This document shows positions 61,454-64,000 of a stretch of DNA of 64,000 bases, in pieces. A program made the translations under genes and the position numbers. The stretch covers positions 62,001-126,000 of the forward strand of contig NZ_BFCH01000002.1 of assembly GCF_003112775.1 (NCBI RefSeq), read 5' to 3'. Below the pieces are notes generated by a model. The model had not been told where the DNA came from. It saw nothing but the letters and a program-made list of their open reading frames with translations, and ran no database searches. This stretch comes from Mycobacterium montefiorense (GTDB taxonomy: Bacteria; Actinomycetota; Actinomycetes; Mycobacteriales; Mycobacteriaceae). Within the stretch, counting starts at the first letter, position 1, and the number at the start of each line of letters is the position of its first letter.

Positions 61454-62929
61454 CTAACAGGGCCAGGTGTGTACCGGCTCGTTGGCGTGCATGTGGTCGC
61501 AGTACCGGCGCAGCATTTCGGCCAGCGCCGCGGGGCGTGTCATGCCGCCGTCCTGCAGCGCGCGGACCGTCGCCACCTGCCAGCTCGCGCCGTTGCGGCC
61601 GGTCTTGGCGCGGCCCTCGATGATGCCGAGAAAACGATCGCGCACCTCCGCGTCGACCCCCCAACGGCACAGCCCTTCATGAGCTATCGGCAGCAACGTG
61701 TCGAGCACCAACTCGGCCGCCGACACCTCACCCAGATCCGGCCAGTGCAGCCGGGCGTCCATCCCGTGGCGAGCGGCCACCAGGAAATTGCTATGCGCCG
61801 CAGCGAAACTCATCCGCGTCCACAGCGGGTTCTCTTCTTCGGACAGCGTGCGCAGCGTGCCATAGTAGAACGCGGAGTTGGCCAGCATGTCGATGACGGT
61901 GGGACCCGCCGGCAACACCCGATTTTCTAGCCGCAGGTGCGCGCGCCCGTCGACAACGTCGTACACCGGCCGGTTCCAGCGGTACACCGTGCCGTTGTGC
62001 AGCCGTAGTTCGGAGAGCTGCGGAATGCGTCCGGCGGACAGCTCGGCGACGGGATCCTCGTCGGACAGCTCGGGCAGCAGGGACGGAAAGTAGCGGATGT
62101 TCTCTTTGAACAGGTCGAGGATCGAGCTGATCCAACGTTCGCCGAACCACACCCGGGGCCGCACGCCTTGAGTTTTGAGCTCCTCGGGCCGGGTGTCGGT
62201 GGACTGCGAGAACACCTCGATGCGAGTTTCCGACCACAGCTGATGGCCGAAGAAGTAGGGCGAGTTGGCCCCCAGTGCCAGCTGGGGGCCGGCCATCACC
62301 TGCGCCGCATTCCAGTTGGGAGCGAAGTCACCCGGAGCCACCTGCAAGTGCAATTGTGTACTGGTGCAAGCAGATTCGGGGGCTATGGTCGCCGCCTCCC
62401 AGCTCAGTGGCTCGGGGCCGGAGATCTGAATCGGGATGTCCTCGCCGCGGGCGTTGAAGATGGAGTCGTTGAGCGCGGCGTACCGCGTAGACTCGCTCAT
62501 CCAGCCGTCGCGCGACAGATGTTCGGGCATCAGCGTGGGCAGGATGCCGATCATCACGATACGGGTGCCGTCGGAGCCGACCTTGGTTTGCGCCTCGTTG
62601 AGGCTGGTCCGCACTTCTTCTTCCAGATCCAGGCCGGTATGTCCCGGCAGCGACCTGGGTGGCACGTTGAATTCGATGTTGTAGGCGCCCAATTCCCTCT
62701 GATAGGCCGGATCTGCGATGGCGTCCAGCACGTGCCGATTCGACATGGCGGGCTGATAGTCGGCATCGACGAGATTACATTCGATCTCCATGCCGGTCAG
62801 CGGCCGGTCGGAGTCGAAGCGTGACTGGGCGAGCATCGTCTCGAAGACGTCCAGACACAGCTGCACCTTGCGCCGGTATTCCCGCCGATGTGCGCGGTCA
62901 TACGTGGTGCGTTTGACCTCGTCGCCCAC
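61454..62929 (-). CDS. GCS2-family glutamate-cysteine-ligase-like protein, Rv3698 orthologue
   Basis: 491 aa. Shares the carboxylate-amine ligase fold of glutamate-cysteine ligases: TGMEIECNLVD at the N-terminus, YNIEFNVPPRSL, SACTSTQLHLQVAPGDF and LRLENRVLPAGPTVIDM. Substrate not established; it is a distant second homologue of EgtA in the same neighbourhood. GTG at 62929. An inverted repeat (GTTACC-GCC-GGTAAC) lies 18 bp upstream. In M. tuberculosis a methyltransferase gene (Rv3699) sits between egtE and this gene; it is missing here. Confidence 0.85.
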   Translation of the reverse strand: MGDEVKRTTYDRAHRREYRRKVQLCLDVFETMLAQSRFDSDRPLTGMEIECNLVDADYQPAMSNRHVLDAIADPAYQRELGAYNIEFNVPPRSLPGHTGLDLEEEVRTSLNEAQTKVGSDGTRIVMIGILPTLMPEHLSRDGWMSESTRYAALNDSIFNARGEDIPIQISGPEPLSWEAATIAPESACTSTQLHLQVAPGDFAPNWNAAQVMAGPQLALGANSPYFFGHQLWSETRIEVFSQSTDTRPEELKTQGVRPRVWFGERWISSILDLFKENIRYFPSLLPELSDEDPVAELSAGRIPQLSELRLHNGTVYRWNRPVYDVVDGRAHLRLENRVLPAGPTVIDMLANSAFYYGTLRTLSEEENPLWTRMSFAAAHSNFLVAARHGMDARLHWPDLGEVSAAELVLDTLLPIAHEGLCRWGVDAEVRDRFLGIIEGRAKTGRNGASWQVATVRALQDGGMTRPAALAEMLRRYCDHMHANEPVHTWPC

Positions 62930-62946
62930 ATCGCCGATGCAACAGG

Positions 62947-62961
62947 GTTACCGCCGGTAAC
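62947..62961. promoter_or_regulatory. Perfect inverted repeat GTTACC-GCC-GGTAAC
   Basis: Six-base arms, 3-base spacer, in the short divergent region between the GCS2-like gene (start 62929) and glpK (start 63102). Candidate operator; only symmetry and position support it. Confidence 0.3.
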
Positions 62962-63101
62962 GCAAGAGCGACGCGACCGATAGCTCAATCGGGTACCGTC
63001 CGGTCACCGCGGAATCGGGTCGGCTAGCTGCAGACCTGGTGGGTCGATACACCATCATGGACGATGGCATGACGTGTCGCAGTTCACGACTAAGGAGACA
63101 G

Positions 63102-64000
63102 GTGGCCGAGTTCGTCGCAGCTATCGATCAAGGCACCACCAGCACCCGCTGCATGATCTTCGATCATGACGGCGCCGAGGTCGCTCGTCACCAGCTCGAG
63201 CACGAGCAGATCCTGCCCCAGGCCGGCTGGGTCGAGCACAATCCGATCGAAATCTGGGAACGCACCTCGTCGGTGCTGATGTCGGTATTGAACACCGCGA
63301 AAATTTCGGCGAAAGATATTGCTGCTCTGGGCATTACGAACCAGCGTGAGACCACGCTGGTATGGGATCGGCACACCGGCCGGCCCTACTACAACGCGAT
63401 CGTTTGGCAGGACACCCGCACCGACCGGATCGCGTCGGCACTGGACCGCGACGGGCGTGGCGACGTCATCCGTCGCAAGGCGGGCCTGCCGCCTGCGACC
63501 TACTTCTCCGGCGGGAAGCTGCAATGGATCCTGGAGAATGTCGATGGGGTGCGCGCGGCGGCCGAACGCGGCGACGCGTTGTTCGGAACCTCGGATACCT
63601 GGGTGTTGTGGAATCTGACCGGCGGTCCGCGGGGCGGGGTGCATGTCACCGACGTGACCAATGCCAGCAGGACCATGCTGATGGACCTGGAAACGCTGGA
63701 CTGGGATGACGAACTGTTGACGTTCTTCTCCATTCCGCGCTCGATGCTGCCGGCGATCGCACCGTCGTCGCCCCTGCAGCCCTACGGCGTCACCTTGAGC
63801 GACGGGCCGGTGGGTGCCGAGGTGCCGATCACCGGAATGCTGGGCGACCAGCACGCCGCGATGGTCGGACAGGTGTGTCTGTCGGCGGGGGAGGCGAAAA
63901 ACACCTACGGCACCGGCAATTTCCTGCTGCTCAACACCGGCGAGACCATGGTGCGGTCCGACAACGGCCTGCTGACCACGGTCTGTTACCAATTCGGCGA
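63102..64000 (+). CDS. glpK: Glycerol kinase, 5' part
   Basis: About 300 residues are visible before the right edge cuts the gene. Phosphorylates glycerol to glycerol 3-phosphate. FGGY-family N-terminal domain: [17 protein letters not shown] with the phosphate-binding loop, [31 protein letters not shown] and [12 protein letters not shown] with [11 protein letters not shown] near the edge. GTG at 63102 follows AAGGAG by only 4 nt. No frameshift is seen. In M. tuberculosis a vapBC48 pair lies next to glpK; it is absent here. Confidence 0.95.
   Translation, partial: MAEFVAAIDQGTTSTRCMIFDHDGAEVARHQLEHEQILPQAGWVEHNPIEIWERTSSVLMSVLNTAKISAKDIAALGITNQRETTLVWDRHTGRPYYNAIVWQDTRTDRIASALDRDGRGDVIRRKAGLPPATYFSGGKLQWILENVDGVRAAAERGDALFGTSDTWVLWNLTGGPRGGVHVTDVTNASRTMLMDLETLDWDDELLTFFSIPRSMLPAIAPSSPLQPYGVTLSDGPVGAEVPITGMLGDQHAAMVGQVCLSAGEAKNTYGTGNFLLLNTGETMVRSDNGLLTTVCYQFG

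Noticed and set aside
63090..63992. 300-aa open frame on the minus strand
   Set aside because: Antisense to glpK, whose plus-strand frame is unmistakable.

Overview
The window reads as a high-GC, slow-growing Mycobacterium outside the M. tuberculosis complex. Gene content and order follow, in inverse orientation, the M. tuberculosis stretch from dnaX (Rv3721c) to glpK (Rv3696c), recalled from memory: dnaX, tmsB/tmsA, Rv3718c, ami1, ebfC, recR, gatD/murT, dnaQ, leuA, ask/asd, Rv3707c, the proline-rich Rv3706c/Rv3705A pair, Rv3705c, egtABCDE, Rv3698, glpK. leuA lacks the repeat block of M. tuberculosis strains. dnaX is cut at the left edge and glpK at the right edge.

Positions 1-4780 hold the 3' part of dnaX, the tuberculostearic-acid pair tmsA-tmsB (tmsA carries a frameshift) and a small SRPBCC protein. 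Positions 4784-35976 hold the main surprise, a 31.2-kb minus-strand nonribosomal peptide synthetase (NRPS) lying between the Rv3718c and ami1 orthologues. It appears as three reading frames, but they are one gene: an in-frame amber codon (CAG to TAG, 28381-28383) and the loss of one G (about 14083-14087, inside an epimerase domain) are the only interruptions. Restoring that one base gives 10,398 codons. The order is Cstart-A-T, C-A-T-E, C-A-T, C-A-T-E, C-A-T, C-A-T-E, C-A-T, C-A(N-MT)-T-TE: eight modules that would make an N-acylated octapeptide of alternating L and D residues ending in N-methyl-threonine, released by a thioesterase. No accessory genes (MbtH, acyl ligase, exporter, regulator) lie beside it.

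Positions 36499-47222 are housekeeping: the amidase Ami1, nucleoid protein EbfC, RecR, a secreted C39-like protein, a small secreted protein, the MurT/GatD peptidoglycan amidating enzyme, a DnaQ-like exonuclease with a clamp-binding tail, and divergent leuA and ask-asd. leuA is preceded by a leaderless-type leader peptide with three consecutive Leu codons and two mutually exclusive hairpins, a good candidate for leucine attenuation.

Positions 47230-55809 are envelope and accessory genes: a secreted DUF4185-like protein, a cluster (coupled uORF, WXG-like 494-aa protein, lipoprotein, small secreted protein, orphan YrbE permease), two paralogous His/Pro-rich membrane proteins each followed by a hairpin terminator, a haem catalase and a secreted PknH-sensor-like protein. 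Positions 55957-61409 are the full ergothioneine operon egtABCDE with 1- to 4-nt overlaps. A GCS2-family ligase and glpK complete the window.
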